NCBI GenBank assembly: GCA_032251045.1
Contig: JAVVEW010000003.1
Coordinates: 1 to 64,000 of the forward strand
From: JAVVEW01 sp032251045
Lineage (GTDB): Bacteria > Pseudomonadota > Gammaproteobacteria > Methylococcales > Methylomonadaceae
DNA length: 64,000 bases
Direction: 5' to 3'
Shown one piece after another: positions 1 through 7,581 of the stretch. How positions within the stretch are numbered: the stretch's first letter is position 1; every line of letters starts with the position of its first letter. The notes under the pieces were generated by a model, which saw only the letters and a program-made list of their open reading frames with translations, was not told the origin of the DNA and ran no database searches. Position numbers and translations under genes: made by a program.

Positions 1-146
1 ATGTAGACAAGACGCGCTATGCCTTGCGGCTTGTCGATGAGGGAAAATATTACTTCCTGTCCCGCCCGCGCCGTTTCGGCAAATCCCTGTTGCTCGATAC
101 CCTGGTCGAGCTGTTGGCGGCGCCAGCCAGTAGCATTCACGGCTAA
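1..146 (+). pseudogene. Truncated fragment of a predicted AAA-ATPase
   Basis: Frame 3 reads from the window edge to a TAA at 144-146, giving 47 residues. It includes YYFLSRPRRFGKSLLLDTL, the P-loop-like N-terminal signature of the predicted AAA-ATPase family (PF09820 type, usually coupled to a PD-(D/E)XK nuclease-like domain). Family members run past 500 residues, but this one stops about 25 residues after the P-loop, so it is a 3'-truncated remnant. The upstream part lies outside the window. No partner gene follows. Confidence 0.65.
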
Positions 147-220
147 AAGACACTCCCAAAGTTGTCCTGCCGAAAAATCCTCATCAAGCCCCTTTTGACA
201 GACATCTCGGCGCTGAATTT

Positions 221-229
221 TGGTATAAA
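221..229 (+). promoter_or_regulatory. Possible extended -10 promoter element
   Basis: TGGTATAAA fits an extended -10 (TGnTATAAT) about 75 bases before the DUF411 gene. The nearest good -35 match, TTGACA at 195-200, is 23 bases away, too far for a standard spacer. Only the extended -10 is supportable. Confidence 0.3.
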
Positions 230-302
230 TTCCTGAGTTCCTGATTTTTGCGGCAGAATGTAGGTGCTATGATAGTTATTTGCACTTTGTTTGGAGAATA
301 GC

Positions 303-755
303 ATGATAAAAAATCGCCTGACTGCTGGCTTGTTGAGCAGCGTTTTACTATGGAGCGGCAGCGCTCTGGCTGAGAACAAGCCATCTATGACTGTCTATCG
401 CAGCGCCAGTTGTAGCTGTTGTAGTAAATGGGTTAAACATATCGAAAACAACGGCTATGACGTGGTCGATAAAATCGTTGAGGATGTCAATCCGGTTAAA
501 CAACGCTTGAAGGTGCCTTTTCAGCTGGCTTCGTGCCACACTGCCATGGTCGACGGCTATGTGATTGAAGGCCATGTGCCGGCGCAGGATATCGATGCCT
601 TGCTGGCCAAAAAACCTGCCGTAGCCGGTTTAAGCGTACCGGGTATGCCGGCAGGTACACCGGGCATGGAAATGGGCGGTCGCGTCGATGCCTACAATGT
701 GGTTGCGTTTGACCGTGACGGCGGCCAGCGAATTTTTCGCAGCGTGGGTCAATAA
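303..755 (+). CDS. DUF411 periplasmic metal-binding protein
   Basis: A 150-residue protein with a signal peptide ending near ALA-EN and the DUF411 hallmark CSCCSKWVKHIE, followed by ASCHTAMVDGYVIEGHVP. Known DUF411 proteins are small periplasmic proteins often found beside copper-handling genes; the clustered Cys and the CH motif are the likely metal ligands. The ATG at 303 is preferred over the upstream TTG at 291 because GGAG at 293-296 is well spaced from it. The stop overlaps the glk start by one base (TAATG), so the three genes from here to 2823 look co-translated. The pairing with sugar and amino-acid enzymes is odd. Copper binding is inferred from the family. Confidence 0.85.
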   Translation: MIKNRLTAGLLSSVLLWSGSALAENKPSMTVYRSASCSCCSKWVKHIENNGYDVVDKIVEDVNPVKQRLKVPFQLASCHTAMVDGYVIEGHVPAQDIDALLAKKPAVAGLSVPGMPAGTPGMEMGGRVDAYNVVAFDRDGGQRIFRSVGQ

Positions 756-1714
756 TGCTGCTGGCCGGGGATGTAGGCGGTACCAAAACCGTACTGGCGA
801 TATTCAGCCTAGAGGGTCAATCTGTGCGTGAGCAAACTTTTGCCAGTGCCAACTTTGCCTGTTTTGATGACTTGCTGAAAGCTTTTCTGGATACCGAGTC
901 ACTGACTGCGGTTTGTATTGGCGTCGCCGGCCCGGTACATAACGGACGCTGTCAAACCACCAACCTGCCTTGGCTGTTGGACAGCACCACGATTGCCGCG
1001 CAAACCGGCGGCGCTAAAACCTGGTTACTGAATGATCTGGAAGCCACCGCCTGGGGCATTTTAAGCCTGCCTGATTCGGCGTTCGCCGACCTTGGTGTTA
1101 ACACTACAACCGAGCCTGGTCACAAAGCCGTGCTGGCGGCAGGTACAGGGCTGGGTGAGGCCATTATCGCCTACCGTGCCGCTGACCAATCCTATCAAGT
1201 GCTACCTACTGAAGGTGGGCACAGCGATTTCGCGCCCCATAATGATCTGGAAATCGATCTGCTTGAAGCGCTGCGGCAACAATTTCCCGACCATGTCAGC
1301 AACGAACGGGTTATCTGCGGCCCGGGGTTGCAGGCGATTTATAGCTTTTTATGCGCACGCTGCGGCAAGCACGTACAACCAACGCCTGCACCCTCGATCA
1401 TCAGTGAACGTGCGTTGGCCGGTGATGACGCCATAGCGGTGCAGGCTTTAACCTTGTTTTGCCAGCTATATGGCGCTGAAGCTGGTAATCTGGCGTTAAA
1501 ATGCCTGCCTGGTGGCGGCGTGTATCTGGCTGGCGGTATCGCACCGAAAATCCTCGGCTTTCTCAAAAACGGCGCGTTTATCGAACGCTTTGTACAAAAA
1601 GGCCGTTATCAGAGCTACCTGGCGGGACTTGCCGTCAAAGTTTGTCTGGAACCTAAGGCGGCCTTGCTGGGTGCTGCCGCTTATGCTCGTCAACACATTC
1701 AAACATCATCATGA
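755..1714 (+). CDS. glk: Glucokinase
   Basis: 319 residues, close to the 321 of E. coli Glk. The N-terminal LLAGDVGGTKTVLAIF is the phosphate-1 ATP-binding motif, and VLAAGTGLGEA and GGVYLAGGIAPK match the phosphate-2 and adenosine regions of the hexokinase/Hsp70/actin fold. It phosphorylates glucose to glucose-6-phosphate with ATP in the cytoplasm. The start overlaps the DUF411 stop by one base and the end overlaps the alanine dehydrogenase start by four (ATGA), which argues for translational coupling. Confidence 0.93.
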   Translation: MLLAGDVGGTKTVLAIFSLEGQSVREQTFASANFACFDDLLKAFLDTESLTAVCIGVAGPVHNGRCQTTNLPWLLDSTTIAAQTGGAKTWLLNDLEATAWGILSLPDSAFADLGVNTTTEPGHKAVLAAGTGLGEAIIAYRAADQSYQVLPTEGGHSDFAPHNDLEIDLLEALRQQFPDHVSNERVICGPGLQAIYSFLCARCGKHVQPTPAPSIISERALAGDDAIAVQALTLFCQLYGAEAGNLALKCLPGGGVYLAGGIAPKILGFLKNGAFIERFVQKGRYQSYLAGLAVKVCLEPKAALLGAAAYARQHIQTSS

Positions 1715-2823
1715 TTGTCGGCATCCCTAAAGAAATCAAAGACCAAGAAGGCCGGGTAGCGCTGACTCCCGAATGGGTGGGCGAACTCATTGCCCAAGGT
1801 TATATACTTAAAGTCGAACGCGGTGCCGGCAGTGCCGCAGGGTTTGTCGATGCGGATTATCAGGCGCGGGGCGCCGAATTGACCGATGCCAAACAAGCCT
1901 GGGCTGCCGATTGCGTATTGAAAGTCAAAGAACCCTTGCCCAGCGAATATGACTATCTTCAAGGCCAGACGCTGTTCACTTATCTGCACTTGGCCGGCGT
2001 CGATAAAGCTTTGTCCGAAACTTTGCTGGCCAGCGGTACCACCGCGCTGGCCTATGAATTGGTAGAAAACGACCAAAGACAGCGCCCCATGCTGGTGCCA
2101 ATGAGCGCCATTGCCGGCAATATGGCCGCCAATGTCGGCGGCTTTTATCTGGCCCGTTTTCAAGGCGGTAAAGGCGTACAACTGGGGTTTATCGGTGACA
2201 AACGCCATGGTCGGGCGCTGGTGGTCGGCGATGGCACGGTAGGCCGACACAGCGCACAAGCTTTGTCGGCGATGGGCGCGCATGTTGATATGGTCGGTCT
2301 CGATGCCAAGCCGTTGTCAGCCTGGCTGGCGCGCTTTCCCGATATTCAATTTCATCAATCCACACCGGACATTGTGACCGAACTAACCGCTCGGGCTGAT
2401 CTGGTGATCGGCGCCGTGCTCAGGCCGGGTGACCATGCGCCTCATGTGCTGAGCCAGAGCATGATCGAAGGCATGGCCCAAGGTTCAGTAGTGATCGATG
2501 TCAGCATTGACCAGGGCGGCTGTATCGAAACCTCCCGCCCAACCAGTCACAGCGATCCGATTTTTTTACATCAAGGCGTGATTCATTATGCGGTCAGCAA
2601 TATGCCGGGCGCCTATCCGCGCAGCGCCACTGCAGCGTTAACGCAAGCCAGCTGGCCTTATATTCAAACATTATTAAAAATGCTACGCGAACAGCGTCCG
2701 ATGAATGAGCTGCCCGCCGGCATGCGCCCTGCCCTGATGACATATCAAGGCAAGCTGCGCCATCCGGTGGTGGCCGAATCGCTAGGCTTACAAGCCGCCT
2801 ATCTGACCCTGGATGCAGCCTGA
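1711..2823 (+). CDS. ald: Alanine dehydrogenase
   Basis: 370 residues, the usual family length. The N-terminus MIVGIPKEIKDQEGRVALTP is the classic alanine dehydrogenase/PNT opening. VVGDGTVGRHSAQALSAMGAHV (2221-2286) is the NAD-binding Rossmann motif, and YAVSNMPGAYPRSATAAL is the conserved C-terminal signature. It interconverts L-alanine with pyruvate and ammonium using NAD(H). In methylotrophs it can serve ammonium assimilation. The start overlaps glk by four bases. I see no membrane segment that would suggest a transhydrogenase alpha subunit. Confidence 0.92.
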   Translation: MIVGIPKEIKDQEGRVALTPEWVGELIAQGYILKVERGAGSAAGFVDADYQARGAELTDAKQAWAADCVLKVKEPLPSEYDYLQGQTLFTYLHLAGVDKALSETLLASGTTALAYELVENDQRQRPMLVPMSAIAGNMAANVGGFYLARFQGGKGVQLGFIGDKRHGRALVVGDGTVGRHSAQALSAMGAHVDMVGLDAKPLSAWLARFPDIQFHQSTPDIVTELTARADLVIGAVLRPGDHAPHVLSQSMIEGMAQGSVVIDVSIDQGGCIETSRPTSHSDPIFLHQGVIHYAVSNMPGAYPRSATAALTQASWPYIQTLLKMLREQRPMNELPAGMRPALMTYQGKLRHPVVAESLGLQAAYLTLDAA

Positions 2824-2874
2824 ACCGCGCCGTGCGCATTAACCCTATTGTTACTATCACCTTAAGGAATTAGT

Positions 2875-3363
2875 ATGACTGTGAATGCCGATCAATTCAA
2901 AGCCGGCCTGCGATTGTGGGCCAGTGGTGTCACTGTGATCACCACGCACGCTGAAGGTCAAGAACCCAAGGGCATGACCGCCACGTCGTTTACCAGCGTT
3001 TCGCTGGCGCCACCACAAATTCTGGTGTGTTTGCAACAAGCCGCAGATACCGCTCAGGCTGTACACGCTAATCAGGCTTTCGCGGTCAATATACTGACCC
3101 AACAGCAAGACACGGTCTCCAATCTCTTTGCCGGTGGCGCCGGCCAAAGTGATCGTTTTGCCCAGGTGCCCTGGCACAGCGGCACACTCGGTCAACCGGT
3201 GTTGACAGAAAGCCTGGCAACACTGGAATGTAACGTGGTCGACATGGTTAAAGCCGGCACTCATTGGGTGGTGATCGGCGAGGTGCAAGCTATACAACAA
3301 GGTGACGACCAGCCCCTGCTTTACTATTGCGGCAGTTACCGAAACCTGGATGGGCCACTATGA
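2875..3363 (+). CDS. Flavin reductase-like domain protein
   Basis: 162 residues spanning one complete flavin_Reduct (PF01613) domain: GLRLWASGVTVITT, then GMTATSFTSVSLAPPQILVC, the FMN-binding core, and HWVVIGEVQ. Family members reduce FMN or FAD with NAD(P)H for a partner monooxygenase, or bind flavin as diffusible oxidoreductases. AAGGA lies about 8 bases before the ATG. No monooxygenase partner is adjacent; dapF follows after 48 bases. The substrate and partner cannot be told from sequence. Confidence 0.8.
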   Translation: MTVNADQFKAGLRLWASGVTVITTHAEGQEPKGMTATSFTSVSLAPPQILVCLQQAADTAQAVHANQAFAVNILTQQQDTVSNLFAGGAGQSDRFAQVPWHSGTLGQPVLTESLATLECNVVDMVKAGTHWVVIGEVQAIQQGDDQPLLYYCGSYRNLDGPL

Positions 3364-3411
3364 CCACGGCCAGCGACCTGAACTACCTGTCCTTCTGGTA
3401 AAGCTTTGGCC

Positions 3412-4251
3412 ATGAGCAAATCCATACGCTTCAGCAAAATGCACGGCCTGGGCAATGATTTCATGGTTATCGATGCCGTAAACCAGGCCTTTATTCCCGA
3501 TGCCGAACAAATTCAGCGTTGGGCGAATAGACACACCGGTGTTGGCTTTGATCAATTGCTGCTCGTTGAACCGGCCGATCATCCTGACGCCGAGTTTCGC
3601 TATCGCATCTTTAACGCTGATGGCAGCGAGGTGGGACAATGCGGCAATGGAGCACGCTGTTTTGCCGTGTTTGTGCGTGACCTAGGACTGACCCGACAAC
3701 AGCAAATCCGGGTGCAAACCCAATCCCGCCTGTTGACGCTAACCATTGAAGCCGATCGGCAAGTCACTGTTGATATGGGCGTGCCTAAGCTGGAGCCTTC
3801 GGATATTCCGTTGGCTATGCCGCAGCGGCAAACGCTTTACACCGTCACCACGCCCCAAGGCGTACATAGCTTTGGCGCGGTTTCCCTGGGCAACCCCCAT
3901 GCCGTGTTGACCGTAACCGATTGCCGCCAGGCGCCGGTGCATGAACTGGGCGCTTATCTGGAAAGCCATGCGCTGTTTCCAGAGCGCGCCAATATTGGTT
4001 TTATGCAAATTCTTTGCCCCGACGCCATTCGTTTAAGGGTTTATGAACGCGGTTCGGGCGAAACCCAGGCCTGTGGCAGTGGCGCTTGTGCGGCGGTGGT
4101 CGTAGGGCGCATACAAAACCAGCTCGATGCCAGGGTGAATGTTGAACTCCCCGGCGGCAGCCTGACCATTCAATGGACAGGCCCTGACCAGCCGGTCTTG
4201 ATGACCGGCCCGGCGCAAACGGTGTATACCGGCAATATAAGCCTTACATAA
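3412..4251 (+). CDS. dapF: Diaminopimelate epimerase
   Basis: Converts LL- to meso-diaminopimelate for lysine and peptidoglycan synthesis. It opens with KMHGLGNDFMVID and carries both catalytic cysteines: Cys77 in QCGNGARC and Cys221 in QACGSGAC. With the ATG at 3412 it has 279 residues, near the family norm. An in-frame TTG two codons upstream (3406) is possible, but neither start has a clear Shine-Dalgarno. The usual neighbours (lysA, xerC) are absent here. Confidence 0.95.
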   Translation: MSKSIRFSKMHGLGNDFMVIDAVNQAFIPDAEQIQRWANRHTGVGFDQLLLVEPADHPDAEFRYRIFNADGSEVGQCGNGARCFAVFVRDLGLTRQQQIRVQTQSRLLTLTIEADRQVTVDMGVPKLEPSDIPLAMPQRQTLYTVTTPQGVHSFGAVSLGNPHAVLTVTDCRQAPVHELGAYLESHALFPERANIGFMQILCPDAIRLRVYERGSGETQACGSGACAAVVVGRIQNQLDARVNVELPGGSLTIQWTGPDQPVLMTGPAQTVYTGNISLT

Positions 4252-4354
4252 CCAGCAAATAGCCTACACACCCCTCGGCATCACGCTGAAATCATCAGCG
4301 CCCGCGCCATAAACCGTTATAAAATAGCCTGTTTCTAATAAAGGAGATATACCC

Positions 4355-4981
4355 ATGAAGCGCGTTACCGTTCATTGTCTTGTTATGGTTCTGTTACTGC
4401 CTTGGTTCATCAACGCCCAGGCTCAATCCGAGGTGGATGAGGCGCAACAAGTTATTGCCAGAACCTCGGAAAAAGTCAAACAAACCTTAAGTCAAGCCGA
4501 GTATCAACAGGATTTTGTTAAGGCCACCGGCTATATCGATGGCATTATCAGCGAACTGGTCGATATGCGCCGGGTCACCATTTTAGTACTGGGCAAGAAT
4601 GTTCGCTCGGCAAGCCCTAAAGAGCGCAGCCAGTTCATGCAGGCATTCAAGACGCTGCTGGTACGCACTTACACCAAAGCCTTCGTCGAATATAAAAACT
4701 GGACACTCACATTCGAGCCCAATACCGACACCGACAACGATGGCAAAACACTGGTCAAAACACAGGTGCATCAGCCCGGTCAAAGCCCGGTTAAAGTTCA
4801 TTACCGCATGATCAAGGACAAGCAAAGCCAGCAATGGCTGGTTTATGACATACTGATCGAAGGCGTGAGTCTGGTTACCAATTATCGCGCCACATTCAAT
4901 CAGGAAATTGCCAAAACCGGCTCGCTGCACAGCGTGATCGATTCGTTGGCGGAAAAAAATCGGGCAGCGCTGGGCAATTAA
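4355..4981 (+). CDS. MlaC/Ttg2D-family phospholipid-binding periplasmic protein
   Basis: 208 residues with a signal peptide (to about INAQA-QS), then the MlaC/Tol_Tol_Ttg2 domain: GYIDGIISELVDMRRVTILVLGKNVRSASPKER and the C-terminal WLVYDILIEGVSLVTNYRATF, the family fingerprint. MlaC shuttles phospholipids between outer and inner membranes. AAGGAGA at 4341-4347 is a strong ribosome-binding site. The rest of an Mla operon (mlaDEF, mlaB) is not adjacent, so this is an orphan; it could serve another lipid such as hopanoids. Confidence 0.88.
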   Translation: MKRVTVHCLVMVLLLPWFINAQAQSEVDEAQQVIARTSEKVKQTLSQAEYQQDFVKATGYIDGIISELVDMRRVTILVLGKNVRSASPKERSQFMQAFKTLLVRTYTKAFVEYKNWTLTFEPNTDTDNDGKTLVKTQVHQPGQSPVKVHYRMIKDKQSQQWLVYDILIEGVSLVTNYRATFNQEIAKTGSLHSVIDSLAEKNRAALGN

Positions 4982-5080
4982 CAGACTTGAGCTATCTCGA
5001 CCGAGCATGATTCAGACTTTGTTCAGCACCTTTGTCGTAAGCTTTGCTACAAGTCTTTAACAAGCAATCTGAGGTGCATC

Positions 5081-5503
5081 ATGAACAACATTGTCGCGAC
5101 ATTAGCACTGGCTCTCATGCTGGCGCTGCATCTGCCTGCCGCCGAGGCCGGCGGCTATCGTTATTCAGGTCGGCAATATGGCCATTTTCCCGGCAAAAAC
5201 CTGTCTCACCGTTACACGCCGCCCCGCCACAAGTACCGGCGCGCCAGCCCGCCCCGGCATCACCACAACAACGGCTACCATCAAGGCTTAGGTTATGCCG
5301 TTGGCGGCGCAGTGGCCGGCGGCATCCTGACCTCCATTCTGGCTGACCGCCATGCCGCGCCAGCACCGCACTACGGGCGCACGGGTGTCAATCCGCGTGC
5401 AACGGTGTTTATCCGCGAAGCCAATGGTTTATGTTACCTGCGCTCGCACAATTACCAAGGGCAAGTGGTGTTATCGCCCGCACCATCCAGCAACTGTCAA
5501 TAA
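5081..5503 (+). CDS. Small secreted His-rich protein with glycine-zipper segment
   Basis: 140 residues: a signal peptide (to about AEAGG), a basic His/Pro/Arg-rich middle and a glycine-rich hydrophobic stretch GYAVGGAVAGGILTSILA resembling a glycine-zipper membrane segment. It ends in a short domain with two Cys (LCYL and SNCQ). GAGGTG lies 7 bases before the ATG at 5081. I do not recognise a named family; outer-membrane or periplasmic localisation is inferred. It stands alone between mlaC and mtnB. Confidence 0.7.
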   Translation: MNNIVATLALALMLALHLPAAEAGGYRYSGRQYGHFPGKNLSHRYTPPRHKYRRASPPRHHHNNGYHQGLGYAVGGAVAGGILTSILADRHAAPAPHYGRTGVNPRATVFIREANGLCYLRSHNYQGQVVLSPAPSSNCQ

Positions 5504-5653
5504 CCGTCGTCGTAAAAGTAAACGTCCCGGAGTGTGCTTCTCCGCATCCGGGGCTAGAAGGGGAAAGCCGGTAAAGAGGGTATTTTTTGGAGCGTGCATC
5601 CGCCTGGAATTTGGTAAGATAGCCGCTTCCTCACCATCAACGCCATCACGCCC

Positions 5654-6268
5654 TTGCAAACCCTGAACCTTCATCAGCTTACCCTGGAATTGATTCAAGC
5701 CGGCCAGTTTCTGTTTCAGCAGGGCTGGGTACCTGCTACCAGCGGCAACTTCTCCGCCCGGGTTAATCCTCAGCAACTGGCCATCACGGTCTCAGGACGC
5801 CATAAAGGCCGCCTGACCCCGGCCGATATTATGCTGATTGACCCGGAAGGTGCATCGCTGGACGGCCAAACGCCCTCGGCGGAAACCTTACTGCATACCC
5901 AAATTTACCGGCGTTTTCCAGGCATCCATGCGGTACTGCATCTGCACTCAATAAACGCCACACTGGCTCACCGGCTGCTAGGCGCGCCCATCGTGCTGGA
6001 AAACTATGAATTGCTCAAAGCGCTAGACGGCATTACCACCCACGAAAGCCGCGTCGTCATCCCGATTTTTTCCAATACCCAGGACATGGTTAAACTGGCA
6101 GGTCAAGTTGACGCTTATCTTGACCGGCATCCGGATTGTTACGGCTATGTTATTGCCGGTCATGGTTTGTACACTTGGGGAGCAAACATCGCCATTGCCT
6201 TGCGTCAAATTGAAGCCCTGGAATTTCTTTTTGCCTGCGAATTACGTTTACAAGGAGCCCCCCGATGA
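5654..6268 (+). CDS. mtnB: Methylthioribulose-1-phosphate dehydratase
   Basis: 204 residues, class II aldolase/adducin fold. QQGWVPATSGNFSARV and the zinc-binding HLHS in AVLHLHSINATLAH match MtnB. It dehydrates 5-methylthioribulose-1-P to 2,3-diketo-5-methylthiopentyl-1-P in methionine salvage. The start is TTG: the frame is open back only to a TAA at 5615 and holds no ATG or GTG before the conserved N-terminus. No good ribosome-binding site is seen. It overlaps mtnD by four bases. Confidence 0.93.
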   Translation: MQTLNLHQLTLELIQAGQFLFQQGWVPATSGNFSARVNPQQLAITVSGRHKGRLTPADIMLIDPEGASLDGQTPSAETLLHTQIYRRFPGIHAVLHLHSINATLAHRLLGAPIVLENYELLKALDGITTHESRVVIPIFSNTQDMVKLAGQVDAYLDRHPDCYGYVIAGHGLYTWGANIAIALRQIEALEFLFACELRLQGAPR

Positions 6269-6825
6269 GCTTACTGGCTATTTATCCTGAAACCGGCGGA
6301 GAAGCGCTGCAGCGATTTTCCGAACCGTCTGACATTCAACACGCATTAAACAGCCATCAGGTGCAGTTTGAGCGCTGGGATGCCGATTTTCCTCTGGCTG
6401 ACAATGCTGAACCGGACACTATTCTGGCCGCATACCAGACCTCGATAGACAGACTGAAAACCATTCATGGTTTTCAGTCTGTGGATGTGATCAACATGTA
6501 TCCCGAGCATCCCGACAAACAACCGCTACGGGAGAAGTTCTTCGCCGAGCATTGTCATGCCGATTTTGAAGTACGCTTTTTCATCCAGGGACAAGGCTTG
6601 TTTTATCTGCATTTGAATGAACAGGTTTTTGCCGTGCTGTGCACACAAGGTGATTTAATCAGCGTACCCAAAAACACTCCACACTGGTTTGACATGGGGG
6701 CTGAGCCAAACTTCAAATGTATCCGCCTGTTCACCACGCCTGAGGGCTGGGTGGCCGATTTTACCGGTTCTGATATTGCCCAACGCTTTCCAGACCTTGA
6801 TCAATTCAGCCAACGCCACACATGA
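6265..6825 (+). CDS. mtnD: Acireductone dioxygenase
   Basis: 186 residues, cupin fold. The metal ligands are visible in EHCHADFEVRFFIQGQG (HxH plus Glu) and NTPHWFDMG (fourth His). It oxidises acireductone to the methionine precursor 2-keto-4-methylthiobutyrate and formate (Fe form) or off-pathway products (Ni form). AGGAG lies before the ATG inside the end of mtnB. Overlapping junctions with mtnB and mtnC indicate one transcript. Confidence 0.95.
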   Translation: MSLLAIYPETGGEALQRFSEPSDIQHALNSHQVQFERWDADFPLADNAEPDTILAAYQTSIDRLKTIHGFQSVDVINMYPEHPDKQPLREKFFAEHCHADFEVRFFIQGQGLFYLHLNEQVFAVLCTQGDLISVPKNTPHWFDMGAEPNFKCIRLFTTPEGWVADFTGSDIAQRFPDLDQFSQRHT

Positions 6826-7505
6826 TTGACGCCATTATTACCGATATTGAAGGCACCACTTCATCGCTGTCGTTTGTCCGGGACACCTTGTTTCCTTACG
6901 CTCGCACGCATCTGCCAGACTTTGTCAAACAGCACGCTGAACAAGCAGACGTTAAAGCCCTGCTGGACAGTGCCGCAACACTTTGTATACCACCGGTCGA
7001 GGGGTTGGACGAGCTGATAGCAGTCATGCTGGAATGGATCGATCAAGATCAAAAATATACGCCTTTGAAAGCGCTGCAAGGATTGATCTGGGCAGACGGC
7101 TATCAACGCGGCGCCTTTCAAGGCCACATTTATCCAGATGCCTGTATCGCACTCAAGCAATGGCACGATCAAGGCATTCGCCTGTATGTTTATTCTTCAG
7201 GATCGGTTGCTGCGCAAAAACTGTTGTTCGGTCACACCCTGCAAGGCGATATGACCGGACTGTTTACCGGTTTTTTCGATACCCGCGTTGGCGCCAAAAA
7301 AGCGGTCGAGTCCTACCAAACGCTGGTACAAACCCTGGCCTTGCCAGCGGAACGCATTCTGTTCTTGTCAGACAGTGAAGCCGAGCTCGATGCCGCGCAC
7401 GCCGCCGGCCTGCAAACCATTGCCCTGGCCCGCCCTGGCGAAGGTCATGGCTCTAAGCGGCACCGCAGCGTATCCAGCTTCAGCGCGATAAGTAAGCTTA
7501 TCTAA
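6822..7505 (+). CDS. mtnC: Enolase-phosphatase E1 (acireductone synthase)
   Basis: 227 residues, HAD superfamily. Motif I is DIEGTTSSLSFV, motif II YVYSSGSVAAQKLLFG, and motif III/IV FLSDSEAELDAA. The single bifunctional enzyme enolises and dephosphorylates the MtnB product to acireductone. It completes a compact mtnB-mtnD-mtnC cluster; the upstream steps (MTA phosphorylase or nucleosidase, mtnA) are not in this window. Confidence 0.95.
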   Translation: MIDAIITDIEGTTSSLSFVRDTLFPYARTHLPDFVKQHAEQADVKALLDSAATLCIPPVEGLDELIAVMLEWIDQDQKYTPLKALQGLIWADGYQRGAFQGHIYPDACIALKQWHDQGIRLYVYSSGSVAAQKLLFGHTLQGDMTGLFTGFFDTRVGAKKAVESYQTLVQTLALPAERILFLSDSEAELDAAHAAGLQTIALARPGEGHGSKRHRSVSSFSAISKLI

Positions 7506-7581
7506 GCCTTAAGTCATACGAACTTTAGCTCTTGAATACAGGTCAAAATGTACAACTTTTCGCTGAATAGTCGATATACTG

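Noticed and set aside
195..229. TTGACA ... TATAAA as a full sigma-70 promoter before the DUF411 gene
   Set aside because: Spacer is 23 bases, too long; only an extended -10 was kept.
3360..3401. 13-codon ORF (MTTASDLNYLSFW) overlapping the flavin reductase stop
   Set aside because: Very short, no ribosome site or recognised family; probably chance despite the ATGA overlap.
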